DNA of 64,000 nucleotides from Lacisediminihabitans sp040549525 (GTDB taxonomy: Bacteria; Actinomycetota; Actinomycetes; Actinomycetales; Microbacteriaceae). The stretch spans positions 372,001-436,000 of the forward strand of contig NZ_JBEPTM010000001.1 in NCBI RefSeq assembly GCF_040549525.1, read 5' to 3'. Shown here in pieces: positions 23,702 through 32,472 of the stretch; the stretch's first letter is position 1; each line of letters begins with the position of its first letter. The notes below the pieces were generated by a model, which saw only the letters and a list, made by a program, of their open reading frames with translations, was not told the origin of the DNA and did no database searches. A program made the position numbers and the translations under genes.

Positions 23702-25066
23702 ATGAAGTTCGCCAACACCGTGATCGACCTCGTCGGCAATACCCCACTCGTGAAGCTCAACCGGGTGACGGAGGGCATCGCCGCCACCGTGCTCGTCAAG
23801 GTGGAGTATCTCAACCCCGGCGGGTCGTCTAAGGACCGCATCGCCACCCGGATCATCGACGCGGCAGAGCGTGAGGGGCTGCTGAAGCCGGGCGGCACGA
23901 TCGTCGAACCGACCTCGGGCAACACCGGCATCGGCCTCGCTCTCGTGGCGCAGCAGCGGGGGTATCGCTGCGTCTTCGTGCTGCCCGACAAGGTGGGCGA
24001 GGAGAAGCGCAACGTGCTGTTGGCGTATGGCGCCGAGATCGTCGTCACCCCGACCGCTGTGGCGCCAGACAGCCCGGAGTCGTACTACTCGGTCTCGGAT
24101 CGACTGGCGCGCGAGATCCCCGGGGCCTTCAAGCCCAACCAGTACTCGAACCCCAACGGTCCGCTGAGCCACTACGAGACCACCGGCCCGGAGGTCTGGC
24201 GCGATACCGAGGGCGAGATCACCCACTTCGTCGCCGGGGTGGGCACCGGCGGCACGATCAGCGGTGTCGGCAAGTACCTCAAAGAGGTCTCGAACGGCGC
24301 GGTCACGATCATCGGAGCCGACCCGGAGGGTTCGGTCTACTCCGGTGGCACCGGTCGCCCGTACCTCGTCGAGGGCGTCGGTGAGGACTTCTGGCCCGAG
24401 GCCTACGACGGTTCGGTCGTAGACGAGATCATCGCCTCCTCCGATGCCGAGTCCTTCGACATGACGCGACGTCTCGCCCGCGAGGAGGGACTGCTCGTGG
24501 GAGGGTCGAGCGGCATGGCCGTGGCATCCGCCCTCAAGGCCGCTCGCACGCTCCCGGCCGATGCGGTGATGGTGATCCTGCTTCCGGACGGCGGCCGCGG
24601 CTATCTCAACAAGGTCTTCAGCGAGAAATGGATGCAGTCCTACGGCTTCACGCAGGTCTCCGATGAGAAGACGGTCGGCGATGTCGTCGGCCACAAGAGC
24701 GGCTCTCTTCCGGCCCTCGTGCACGTGCACCCCTCGGATACGGTGCGCGACGCCATCCAGATCATGACGAAATACGGCGTCTCACAGTTGCCCGTACTCT
24801 CGGCGGAGCCGCCTGTCGTCATCGGCGAGGTCGTCGGGGCGATCGAAGAGAAGAGCCTGCTCGAGCAGGTGTTCAGCGGGGACGCGAGCATGACCGACCC
24901 GGTGGGGAAATTTATCGGAGCCCCCCTGGGTTTGATCGGTGTGCACGAATCGGTGACCTCCGCACGCGCCGCCTTCGGCAAAGCGGATGCACTGCTCGTG
25001 ACCGAGGACGGCAAGCCCGTCGCTGTCGTCACGCGGCACGACCTGCTCACCTTCCTGTCCGACTGA
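23702..25066 (+). CDS. cbs: Cystathionine beta-synthase
   Basis: A 454-residue PLP enzyme of the beta family. The PLP lysine is Lys44 in NPGGSSKDRIATRI, the substrate loop is PTSGNTGIG, and the phosphate-binding glycine loop is VAGVGTGGTISG. Residues from about 335 form a pair of CBS domains (YGVSQLPVLS, TEDGKPVAVVTRHDLLTFL), separating it from cysteine synthase. It condenses serine and homocysteine to cystathionine. The ATG at 23702 stands nine bases after a TAGATT -10-like box with no ribosome-binding site. metB follows 22 bases later. Confidence 0.92.
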   Translation: MKFANTVIDLVGNTPLVKLNRVTEGIAATVLVKVEYLNPGGSSKDRIATRIIDAAEREGLLKPGGTIVEPTSGNTGIGLALVAQQRGYRCVFVLPDKVGEEKRNVLLAYGAEIVVTPTAVAPDSPESYYSVSDRLAREIPGAFKPNQYSNPNGPLSHYETTGPEVWRDTEGEITHFVAGVGTGGTISGVGKYLKEVSNGAVTIIGADPEGSVYSGGTGRPYLVEGVGEDFWPEAYDGSVVDEIIASSDAESFDMTRRLAREEGLLVGGSSGMAVASALKAARTLPADAVMVILLPDGGRGYLNKVFSEKWMQSYGFTQVSDEKTVGDVVGHKSGSLPALVHVHPSDTVRDAIQIMTKYGVSQLPVLSAEPPVVIGEVVGAIEEKSLLEQVFSGDASMTDPVGKFIGAPLGLIGVHESVTSARAAFGKADALLVTEDGKPVAVVTRHDLLTFLSD

Positions 25067-25088
25067 CCCCGCCACAGAAAAGACCATC

Positions 25089-26240
25089 GTGACCGACTTC
25101 TCCACTCGTGCCATCCATTCGGGCCAGTCCTTCGATCCCGCCACCGGTTCGGTCATCCCGCCGATCTACCTGACCTCCACCTTCGTGCAGAAGAGCATTG
25201 GCGAACTGCGCGGCGGCTACGAGTACGCCAGAAGCGCCAACCCCACACGGGATTCCCTTCAGCACCTCGTCGCCGACCTCGAGGGGGCGAAGCACGGCTT
25301 CAGTTTCTCCTCCGGCCTCGCCGGAGAGGACACCCTTCTGCGGTCGATTCTCGTGCCGGGCGATCACGTGATCATGGGCAACGACGTCTATGGCGGAACC
25401 CACCGGCTGGTCAATCGGGTCTTCGTGCCCTGGGGCATCGAACTCGACACTGTGGAGATGACGGATCTCGACGCCGTTCGTGCGTCGATCCGCCCGAATA
25501 CCCGGGTGCTCTGGGTAGAGACCCCGAGCAACCCGATGATGAAGATCAGCGACATCGCGGCTCTCGTGGAGATCGGACACGCCGCGGGGGTCATCGTCGT
25601 CGTGGACAATACCTTCGCGTCGCCCTACCTGCAGAACCCGCTCGCCTTCGGGGCCGATGTCGTCACCCACTCGACCACGAAATATCTCGGCGGCCACTCG
25701 GATGTGCTCGGCGGCGCCGTTGTGCTCAACGACGATGAGCTCGCCGAGAAGCTCGGCTTCCTGCAGTTCGCCATCGGTCCGGTCTCCGGACCGATGGATG
25801 CGTGGCTCACCGTTCGCGGCATCAAGACGCTCGCCGTGCGCATGGACCGTCACTCCGCCAACGCGCAGGCGATCGCCGAAGCGCTCGTCGGGCATCCGGC
25901 GGTCGAGCGCGTGTACTACCCGGGCCTCTCCGGCCATCCCGGCCACGAGCTCGCCGCCCGTCAGATGCGCGGATTCGGCGGGATGCTCTCGGTGCAGCTT
26001 GCCGGTGGGCCCGCGGTCGCGCGTCGCTTCGCCGAGTCGACCGAGCTGTTCCAGCTGGCCGAATCACTCGGGGGAGTCGAGTCGCTGATCGGGTACCCGA
26101 CAGAGATGACCCACGCCTCGGTGCGGGGAACGGCGCTCGCCGTGCCGGAGAACCTGGTGCGGCTCTCGGTGGGAATCGAAGGTGTCGATGATCTCCTCGG
26201 CGACGTGCGGGGCGCTCTCGATCGCGCCACCACCAGCTGA
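25089..26240 (+). CDS. metB: Cystathionine gamma-synthase/lyase
   Basis: A 383-residue PLP enzyme of the Cys/Met-metabolism family. It opens with FSTRAIHSGQSFDPATGSVIPPIYLTSTF, holds YEYARSANPTRDSLQ, and binds PLP through the lysine of HSTTKYLGGHSDVLGG. The C-terminal SLGGVESLIGYPTEMTHASV is typical. Next to cbs it may act as the lyase that splits cystathionine to cysteine. The sequence alone does not separate synthase from lyase. It starts at GTG 25089. Confidence 0.88.
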   Translation: MTDFSTRAIHSGQSFDPATGSVIPPIYLTSTFVQKSIGELRGGYEYARSANPTRDSLQHLVADLEGAKHGFSFSSGLAGEDTLLRSILVPGDHVIMGNDVYGGTHRLVNRVFVPWGIELDTVEMTDLDAVRASIRPNTRVLWVETPSNPMMKISDIAALVEIGHAAGVIVVVDNTFASPYLQNPLAFGADVVTHSTTKYLGGHSDVLGGAVVLNDDELAEKLGFLQFAIGPVSGPMDAWLTVRGIKTLAVRMDRHSANAQAIAEALVGHPAVERVYYPGLSGHPGHELAARQMRGFGGMLSVQLAGGPAVARRFAESTELFQLAESLGGVESLIGYPTEMTHASVRGTALAVPENLVRLSVGIEGVDDLLGDVRGALDRATTS

Positions 26241-26473
26241 GACGCAGGAATAGCCGGGCTGCAGCGCTCGCCGAGAGGGTGCGGTCGGCGCCTTCACTGG
26301 ACTCTCTCGCTCTAGACGTTACCGTTCCCGCGGCGCTCGCCTCCGTGGGTGTGGACCTCGGCTCTATCGTCGGCCCGTTCCGCCGATTCGAGGGCGGAAC
26401 GGATCGTGCCGGACTCGGTCTCGAGACTGTCTTCGGCCGTCGCGGCGAGATATTCCCTTTGAGGGATACATCC

Positions 26474-26773
26474 ATGGGCGGTGTCCCGGGGGAGAGTTTC
26501 GGCGATCGAGATCTCGGTGCAAAGACCGTGCATCTCCACACCCGCTGGAGTCGCCCGTTCGGCACTGGAATCGACACTCTCACCATCGACGATGACGGGT
26601 CGGGAGGGGAATGGTCCGCGCATTCGCTGTTGCTCCTGGCGAGAATCCGCGTGGTCGAACACCTGGCCGAGCTCGACCCGTTGCCGGAGTCGGGCGGCCG
26701 TGATGCGGCGGTGGCTCCGAAGCTCGAGGGATTCGATTCCCTACCCGCGGGGGCGTCCGCGCGAGTCCCCTGA
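26474..26773 (+). CDS. Hypothetical 99-residue protein (uncertain)
   Basis: The 629 bases between metB and the next LacI gene contain one plausible frame. ATG 26474 is preceded by GAGGG with 8 bases spacing, and codons favour G/C in third position. The same frame is open back to GTG 26279, but that start has no usable ribosome-binding site. The peptide (FGDRDLGAKTVHLHTRWSRPFG) matches nothing I recognise. Overlapping minus-strand frames are also open, so it may be a decayed gene rather than a real one. Confidence 0.3.
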   Translation: MGGVPGESFGDRDLGAKTVHLHTRWSRPFGTGIDTLTIDDDGSGGEWSAHSLLLLARIRVVEHLAELDPLPESGGRDAAVAPKLEGFDSLPAGASARVP

Positions 26774-26869
26774 GTCGCGCCAGGCAGCGCCACGTGGGTC
26801 ATAATGGTCTGCCGAGCGGCATTTCGTCGCCGCGCTCTCCGATCTCGACGAAGCCGGATACCCCTGTCC

Positions 26870-27883
26870 ATGGAACCAGTGAAGGTTCGCGCCCCCAGCA
26901 TCCGCGATGTCGCGCGGATCGCCGGGGTGTCCTACCAGACGGTTTCGCGGGCGCTCAACAACTCCGAGAACATCCGCAGCTCCACGAAGGATCGCGTGCT
27001 CGAGGTGATCGAGCAACTCGGCTACCGTCCGAACCAGGCCGCGCGCGCCCTGGTCACGAGTCGGTCGCGCACCATCGGGGTGCTCACCTCCCAGGTCGCC
27101 AATTACGGTCCGGCCACGAGCCTCGCCGCGATCGAGGATGCCGCACGGGATGCGGGCTATCTCGTGACGACTACCAGCCTTGCGGCGACCGATTCGGAAG
27201 CCATCCACGATCGACTCGAGTACCTGTTGAGTCAGGCCATCGAGGGACTGGTCGTCATCTCGCCCCAGATGCGCGTCTTCAATGCGATTCGGGATCTGGA
27301 CATCCGACTACCGCTTGTCACGCTCGACTCGACGGGCCGCGACGGCCAGCACAGCCTCTCCGTGGACCAGACCTCCGGGGCGCGGCTGGCCACCCGACAC
27401 CTCATCGAGCTGGGTCACCGCAAGATCCTGCACCTCGGTGGCCCCCAGGACTGGATCGAGGCCGAGGCGCGCATGACGGGTTTCCTCGACGAGCTGATCG
27501 AAGCGGATCTCGACGTGCGGGCCCCGATCCTCGGTGACTGGACCGCCGATTTCGGCTACACCGTCGGACGGGAGCTCTCGCGATATCGGGACTTCTCCGC
27601 GGTGTTCGCCGCGAACGACCCGATGGCCCTCGGCCTGATCCACGCCTTCCGCGACGCGGGTCTCGACGTGCCGGGCGACATCAGCGTCGTCGGTTTCGAT
27701 GACGTTCCGGATGCCGCCCACTACTGGCCGCCGCTGACCACCGTGCGGCAGGATTTCGCCGAGATCGGTCGGCGTTCGGTCGCCATGCTTCTCGCGGAGC
27801 TGAACGGCCAGTCGGGCCTCGGGCACGAGCCGATCCTTCCCGAATTGATCGTGCGCGGTTCGACGGCCCCGCCCCGCGGGTAG
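26870..27883 (+). CDS. LacI-family transcriptional regulator
   Basis: A 337-residue LacI protein. Its HTH is SIRDVARIAGVSYQTVSRALNNSENIRSST and its effector domain includes GHRKILHLGGPQDW, HGDWTADFGYTVG-like LGDWTADFGY and SVVGFDDVPDAAHYWPPLTTVRQDF. It is close to the regulator at 42135-43121, with which it shares these segments. ATG 26870 is chosen because the homologous region starts just after it. It stands alone, followed by a 60-bp palindrome and the ROK gene. The GTTGTGAACGTACACAAC palindrome at 29413 is a possible target. Confidence 0.88.
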   Translation: MEPVKVRAPSIRDVARIAGVSYQTVSRALNNSENIRSSTKDRVLEVIEQLGYRPNQAARALVTSRSRTIGVLTSQVANYGPATSLAAIEDAARDAGYLVTTTSLAATDSEAIHDRLEYLLSQAIEGLVVISPQMRVFNAIRDLDIRLPLVTLDSTGRDGQHSLSVDQTSGARLATRHLIELGHRKILHLGGPQDWIEAEARMTGFLDELIEADLDVRAPILGDWTADFGYTVGRELSRYRDFSAVFAANDPMALGLIHAFRDAGLDVPGDISVVGFDDVPDAAHYWPPLTTVRQDFAEIGRRSVAMLLAELNGQSGLGHEPILPELIVRGSTAPPRG

Positions 27884-27901
27884 TCGAGGTGACCCGGGCC
27901 A

Positions 27902-27961
27902 TCGAGTTGCACTCTTTTGCGGCCTAGCGCGACTCGCGACCCGCACAAGAGCGCGACTCGA
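27902..27961. repeat. 60-bp imperfect palindrome after the LacI gene
   Basis: TCGAGTTGCACTCTTTTGCGG (27902-27922, 18 of 21 positions matched) faces CCGCACAAGAGCGCGACTCG ending at 27961. This gives a stem of about 21 bp with an 18-base loop. It may end transcription of the LacI gene, or it may be another intergenic repeat family. Confidence 0.55.
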
Positions 27962-28037
27962 CGCCGCCGTGCCAGAGGCACGGAGCGCCAGACGCCGAAG
28001 CGCAACGCGATGTGACTGCTCTCATTTCTTGATAACG

Positions 28038-28062
28038 GTTGCGTTAACTTCTTGACGACAAG
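28038..28062 (+). promoter_or_regulatory. ROK operator/promoter motif, copy 1
   Basis: GTTGCGTT (28038-28045), five bases, then the palindrome CTTGACGACAAG (28051-28062), which also contains a TTGACG -35 box. The same arrangement with the same spacing recurs at 29298-29322. It lies 26 bases before the ROK gene. Confidence 0.65.
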
Positions 28063-28088
28063 ACTCGGGATGATGCACTCTCGTAGTC

Positions 28089-29273
28089 ATGCCTGCAACG
28101 ATGCAACCCCTGCCGCGGGGTGCCCGGAATCCCGGATCGCAATCGGCGCTGCGCGAACTCAACCAGAAGCGCGTGATCGACACCCTCCTCGCCAGCGGCC
28201 CGCTCACCCAGGCGGAGTTGGCCAGGCAGACGGGACTCTCCACGGCGACGGTCTCGAATATCGTGAAGACCATGGCGGCAATCGGATCGATCGAGACCGA
28301 GCCGACGACCAGTTCTGGGCGTCGAGCGCTGCTCGTGCGCCTGTCCAACAACGGTGCTGTCGCCGTGGGAATCGACTTCGGGCGCCGGCATCTGCGCATC
28401 GTTCTCGCGAGTCTCGGGTTCACGGTCGTGGCGGAACAGTTCCTGGAGCTTCCGCTCGGCCATCGAGCCGAAGAGAGCATCGATTGTGCGTCGCAACTGC
28501 TCGCCCGGATGCTCGAGGAACGCGACATCGCGCCCTCGGCCGTGCTCGGTGTCGGCGTGGGCATCCCCGGCCCGATCGACCAGCGCACCGGCACCGTTGT
28601 GCAGGGCGCGATCCTGCCGGAATGGGTGGGCATCCACCTGCAGGACCTCGAGAAACGCCTGCATTTTCCGGTGGTCTTCGACAATGACGCCAATCTCGGC
28701 GCCCTCGCCGAAGTGACCTGGGGGCCGCACAACACGGTGGACAACCTGGTCTTCGTCAAGATCGGCAGCGGCATCGGCGCCGGCCTCATCCTGGGTGGCC
28801 ACCCGTTCTCCGGCAGCCTCGGCATCACCGGGGAGATCGGGCACGAGACCATCACGGACAACGGGGTCGTCTGCCATTGTGGCAACCGGGGATGCCTCGA
28901 GACCGTGGCGTCCACCTCGGTGATGATGGCGCTCCTCGGCACCCGGGCGCCGGTGACGACGGCCGACATCGTGCGGAACGCCCTCTCGGGGGATGCCGCC
29001 ACGCTGAGGGTGCTCGACGACGCGGGTGCCGCGATCGGCCGGGGCCTCGCGAGCATTGCGAACCTGATCAATCCGGAGGTGATCGTGATCGGCGGTCCGC
29101 TCGCCGGGCTCGGGTCGATCCTCCTCGCACCGATCGAGCGTGGGCTGCTGCGTCACGCTGTGCCGAGCGTCGGTGAGGCGACCGCTCTCGTGATGTCGTC
29201 ACTCGGCGATCGGGCGGAGGCCCTCGGTGCCGCATCGCTGGTTCTGCAGTCCCCGGGACTGCGGCGGGACTGA
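28089..29273 (+). CDS. ROK-family transcriptional regulator
   Basis: A 394-residue ROK repressor. The winged HTH is at about 22-70 (LNQKRVIDTLLASGPLTQAELARQTGLSTATVSNIV). The sugar-kinase-like domain includes AVGIDFGRRHL, GVGVGIPGPID, IGSGIGAGLILGG and the zinc motif CHCGNRGCLE. Start ATG 28089. It lies immediately upstream of, and in the same direction as, the ABC system at 29474-33579. The promoters of both carry the same GTTGCGTT/CTTGACGACAAG motif, so it probably represses itself and the transporter. The inducer is probably the transported sugar. Confidence 0.9.
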   Translation: MPATMQPLPRGARNPGSQSALRELNQKRVIDTLLASGPLTQAELARQTGLSTATVSNIVKTMAAIGSIETEPTTSSGRRALLVRLSNNGAVAVGIDFGRRHLRIVLASLGFTVVAEQFLELPLGHRAEESIDCASQLLARMLEERDIAPSAVLGVGVGIPGPIDQRTGTVVQGAILPEWVGIHLQDLEKRLHFPVVFDNDANLGALAEVTWGPHNTVDNLVFVKIGSGIGAGLILGGHPFSGSLGITGEIGHETITDNGVVCHCGNRGCLETVASTSVMMALLGTRAPVTTADIVRNALSGDAATLRVLDDAGAAIGRGLASIANLINPEVIVIGGPLAGLGSILLAPIERGLLRHAVPSVGEATALVMSSLGDRAEALGAASLVLQSPGLRRD

Positions 29274-29297
29274 TTGTTTCAGAGTCGTTACGTGTTC

Positions 29298-29322
29298 GTT
29301 GCGTTCACAACTTGACGACAAG
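29298..29322 (+). promoter_or_regulatory. ROK operator/promoter motif, copy 2
   Basis: GTTGCGTT (29298-29305) and CTTGACGACAAG (29311-29322) repeat the motif found before the ROK gene with identical spacing. TTGACG can serve as -35 for the ABC operon, with TTTAGT 18 bases further on. A GCCCGC/GCGGGC stem overlaps the end (29322-29353). Confidence 0.65.
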
Positions 29323-29412
29323 CCCGCAAACAAGGTTTAGTCTGTTAGCGGGCAATTTCTTCCCCCTAACGAGACAAGGTAGTCCGGCGTGAAACCACAG
29401 GCGGCATTCGCA

Positions 29413-29430
29413 GTTGTGAACGTACACAAC
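29413..29430 (+). promoter_or_regulatory. 18-bp LacI-type operator
   Basis: GTTGTGAACGTACACAAC is a near-perfect palindrome (one pair broken) centred on ACGT, 43 bases before the ATPase start. It is distinct from the ROK motif upstream, so a second regulator, perhaps the LacI protein at 26870, may act here. Confidence 0.55.
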
Positions 29431-29473
29431 CCGCGCTTCCCAGCGATTTCGGTGGCCATAGCGGAGGTGTCCG

Positions 29474-31021
29474 ATGGCGAATGAGCCGATCATCCTCGAG
29501 ATGCGTTCGATCACGAAGGAGTTCCCGGGCGTCAAGGCGCTGGACAAGGTCTCCCTCGTAGTCAAAGCGGGCGAGATCCACTCCATCTGTGGTGAGAACG
29601 GCGCCGGAAAGTCCACCCTCATGAAGGTGCTCTCCGGGGTTTACCCCTACGGCACCTACCAGGGCGACATCGTCTTCCAGGGTCACGAGTCGCGCTTCAA
29701 GGACATCGGCTCGAGCGAGGCCGCCGGCATCGTGATCATCCATCAGGAGCTCGCGCTGATCCCGGAGCTCTCGATCACCGAGAACATCTTCCTCGGCAAC
29801 GAACCGCGCCGTTTCGGAGTCATCGACTGGGTCCAGGCGAAGAAGCGTGCGGTAGACCTCCTCGCCCGCGTCGGACTCGAGGACGACCCCGACACGCAGA
29901 TCAAGAACCTCGGAGTCGGCAAGCAGCAGCTCGTGGAGATCGCGAAGGCGCTCGACAAGTCCGTCAAGCTGCTCATCCTCGACGAACCGACCGCGGCGCT
30001 CAACGAGGCCGACTCCCAGCACCTCCTCGACCTTATCCTCGGGCTGAAGGGCCGAGGGATCTCGTCGATCATGATCTCGCACAAGCTCAACGAGATCGAG
30101 CAGATCTCGGACTCGATCACGATCATCCGTGACGGCAAGACCATCGAGACCCTCGACGTCAAAGCCGATGGCGTAGACGAAGATCGCATCATCCGCGGGA
30201 TGGTCGGTCGCACTCTGGAGAACCGTTTCCCGGATCGCAATGCCGACATCGGCGAGGTGTTCTTCGAGGTGAAGAACTGGACGGTGCAGCATCCCCTCAC
30301 GGCCGAGCGGATGGTCGTCAAGAACTCGAGCTTCGTCGTTCGACGCGGCGAGGTGGTCGGCTTTGCCGGACTCATGGGAGCCGGTCGCACCGAACTGGCG
30401 ATGAGCCTGTTCGGCCGCTCGTACGGCACCTTCATCTCCGGCCAGGTCTTCAAGGACGGCAAAGAGATCCAGCTGCGGAACGTGAGCGAGGCCATCAAGA
30501 ACGGGCTCGGCTACGTGAGCGAGGACCGCAAGGCTCTCGGGCTCAACCTGCTCGACGACATCCAGGATTCCATCGTGTCAGCCAAGCTCTCCAAGATCGC
30601 GAAGCTCTCCGTTGTCGACAAGGTTGAGGAACATCGTGTCGCCGAGGGCTACCGCAAGAGCCTGCGGATCAAGGCACCGCGCGTAGACGAGGGCGTCAAC
30701 AAGCTGTCGGGCGGCAACCAGCAGAAGGTCGTCCTGGCCAAGTGGATGTTCACCGACCCCGATCTGCTGATTCTTGATGAGCCCACCCGTGGCATCGACG
30801 TCGGCGCGAAGACCGAGATCTACGGCATCATCCGTGACCTCGCCGCGTCCGGCAAGGGCATCATCCTCATCTCGTCTGAGCTGCCGGAACTGCTCGGCGT
30901 CTCTGATCGCATCTACACGATCTTCGAGGGCGCGATCACGAACAACCTCAGTGCCGACGAAGCAAATCCCGAAACTCTCCTGAGAAGCATGACTTCCGCG
31001 AAGAAGAAAGTTAACAGCTAA
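29474..31021 (+). CDS. Monosaccharide ABC transporter ATPase, duplicated domains
   Basis: A 515-residue protein with two nucleotide-binding domains, as in XylG/MglA/GguA. The first has Walker A GENGAGKST and DEPTAALN. The second has the degenerate Walker A GLMGAGRTE, signature LSGGNQQK and Walker B LLILDEPTRGIDVG. ATG 29474 follows GGAGG. The permease start overlaps its stop by one base. It is 65-70% alike by eye to the ATPase at 39316-40857, which belongs to the arabinose-linked system. It probably drives uptake of a pentose or related monosaccharide. Confidence 0.93.
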   Translation: MANEPIILEMRSITKEFPGVKALDKVSLVVKAGEIHSICGENGAGKSTLMKVLSGVYPYGTYQGDIVFQGHESRFKDIGSSEAAGIVIIHQELALIPELSITENIFLGNEPRRFGVIDWVQAKKRAVDLLARVGLEDDPDTQIKNLGVGKQQLVEIAKALDKSVKLLILDEPTAALNEADSQHLLDLILGLKGRGISSIMISHKLNEIEQISDSITIIRDGKTIETLDVKADGVDEDRIIRGMVGRTLENRFPDRNADIGEVFFEVKNWTVQHPLTAERMVVKNSSFVVRRGEVVGFAGLMGAGRTELAMSLFGRSYGTFISGQVFKDGKEIQLRNVSEAIKNGLGYVSEDRKALGLNLLDDIQDSIVSAKLSKIAKLSVVDKVEEHRVAEGYRKSLRIKAPRVDEGVNKLSGGNQQKVVLAKWMFTDPDLLILDEPTRGIDVGAKTEIYGIIRDLAASGKGIILISSELPELLGVSDRIYTIFEGAITNNLSADEANPETLLRSMTSAKKKVNS

Positions 31022-32388
31022 TGAGCGCTACTCCCGAAGCTCCACAGAAGAGCGGCTTCCAGCTGCGCGACCTCGGCAAGATGTTCGGTGGCTCGCAGGG
31101 GACCGGTCGCCAAATCGGCATTCTCGCGGCGCTCGTCGTCATCATCGTCTTCTTCCAGATCGCCACGGGTGGCCTCACGCTCAACCCGACCAACCTGATC
31201 AACCTGGTGAACCAGAACGCCTACGTGCTGATTCTCGCCATCGGCATGGTGATGGTCATCATTGCCGGTCACATCGACCTGTCCGTCGGATCCGTTGCGG
31301 CCTTCGTCGGCATCGTCGTAGCGACCGCCATGGTCAGCTGGCACTTTCCACCGCTGCTCGCGTTCGTGCTCGGCCTCGCGATCGGCCTGGCAATCGGTGC
31401 CTGGCAGGGATGGTGGGTCGCCTACGTCGGCGTGCCCGCCTTCATCGTGACGCTGGCCGGCATGCTCATCTTCCGCGGGGCGAACCAGTTCTTCGGTAAC
31501 TCCAACACCGTCACCGTGCCGGACTCCTTCACGGTGATCGGTGGCGGTTCGATTCCCGATTTCGGTCCGAACATCGGATACAGCAATGGCACCCTGATCC
31601 TCGGGCTTCTGGTGATCGTGGCCCTCGTCTGGCAGGAACTGCGCCAGCGACGCACCCAGTCGCTCATGGGTGCCGAGCCGGCCCCGGTTTGGGTCAGCAT
31701 CGTGAAGATCGTGATCCTGGTGGTCGTCGCCGGAGGCGCCACCTACCTCTTCGCCACCGGCCGCGTCGGCACGAGCTACCCGATCTCGGGAATCATCCTC
31801 GGCATCCTCGTGCTGATCTACTCCTTCGTCACCCGAAACACCACTTTCGGTCGGCACATCTACGCGGTCGGTGGCAACTGGCACGCTGCAGAACTCTCCG
31901 GCGTGAAGATCAAGCGGATCAACTTCTGGGTCATTGCGAACATGTCGGTGCTCGCCTCGATCGCGGGGATGGTCGGTGTGGCACGAGCCGGAGCATCAGG
32001 TCCCGGTGACGGCACCGGCTGGGAGCTCGACGCGATCGCCGCAGTCTTCATCGGTGGTGCAGCGGTCGCCGGTGGTATCGGCACAGTAGTCGGGTCGATC
32101 GTCGGTGGCCTCGTGATCGCCGTGTTGAACAACGGCCTCCAGTTGCTCGGCGTCTCCAACGACCGGGTGCAGATCATCAAGGGTCTCGTGCTTCTGCTCG
32201 CCGTTGGCATCGATGTCTACAGCAAGCGGCAGGGCAGGCCATCCCTGATCGGCATGTTCGTTCGTGGCCCGAAGGCTTCCAGCGGAGACACTCCTGCCTC
32301 AACGCCGATCGATCGCCCGGATATCGCACCAGGAGGCGAAAGCGCCGAAGCCTCATCCCGCCCACAATCCACTACTCCGAACGCATAG
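31021..32388 (+). CDS. Monosaccharide ABC transporter permease
   Basis: A 455-residue membrane protein of the XylH/GguB type. The hallmark is GMVMVIIAGHIDLSVGSVAAFVG near residue 75, and AVFIGGAAVAGGIGTVVGSIVGG lies toward the C terminus. About ten helices are predicted. The last 60 residues are a hydrophilic Pro/Ser tail (SSGDTPASTPIDRPDIAPGG) that its paralogue at 40854 lacks. ATG shares one base with the upstream TAA. It forms the channel for the system with the preceding ATPase and following binding protein. Confidence 0.92.
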   Translation: MSATPEAPQKSGFQLRDLGKMFGGSQGTGRQIGILAALVVIIVFFQIATGGLTLNPTNLINLVNQNAYVLILAIGMVMVIIAGHIDLSVGSVAAFVGIVVATAMVSWHFPPLLAFVLGLAIGLAIGAWQGWWVAYVGVPAFIVTLAGMLIFRGANQFFGNSNTVTVPDSFTVIGGGSIPDFGPNIGYSNGTLILGLLVIVALVWQELRQRRTQSLMGAEPAPVWVSIVKIVILVVVAGGATYLFATGRVGTSYPISGIILGILVLIYSFVTRNTTFGRHIYAVGGNWHAAELSGVKIKRINFWVIANMSVLASIAGMVGVARAGASGPGDGTGWELDAIAAVFIGGAAVAGGIGTVVGSIVGGLVIAVLNNGLQLLGVSNDRVQIIKGLVLLLAVGIDVYSKRQGRPSLIGMFVRGPKASSGDTPASTPIDRPDIAPGGESAEASSRPQSTTPNA

Positions 32389-32472
32389 CAGCGCCGGTGT
32401 AGTCACCGGGGAAGACCCGTCTTCCCCACAGCAATCCCCCTGCACAACCACACAACTAAGAAAGTGATCACA

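Noticed and set aside
25822..26901. 359-codon minus-strand frame spanning metB end and LacI start
   Set aside because: It runs through two real genes on the other strand and has a Ser/Arg/Pro-rich shadow composition.
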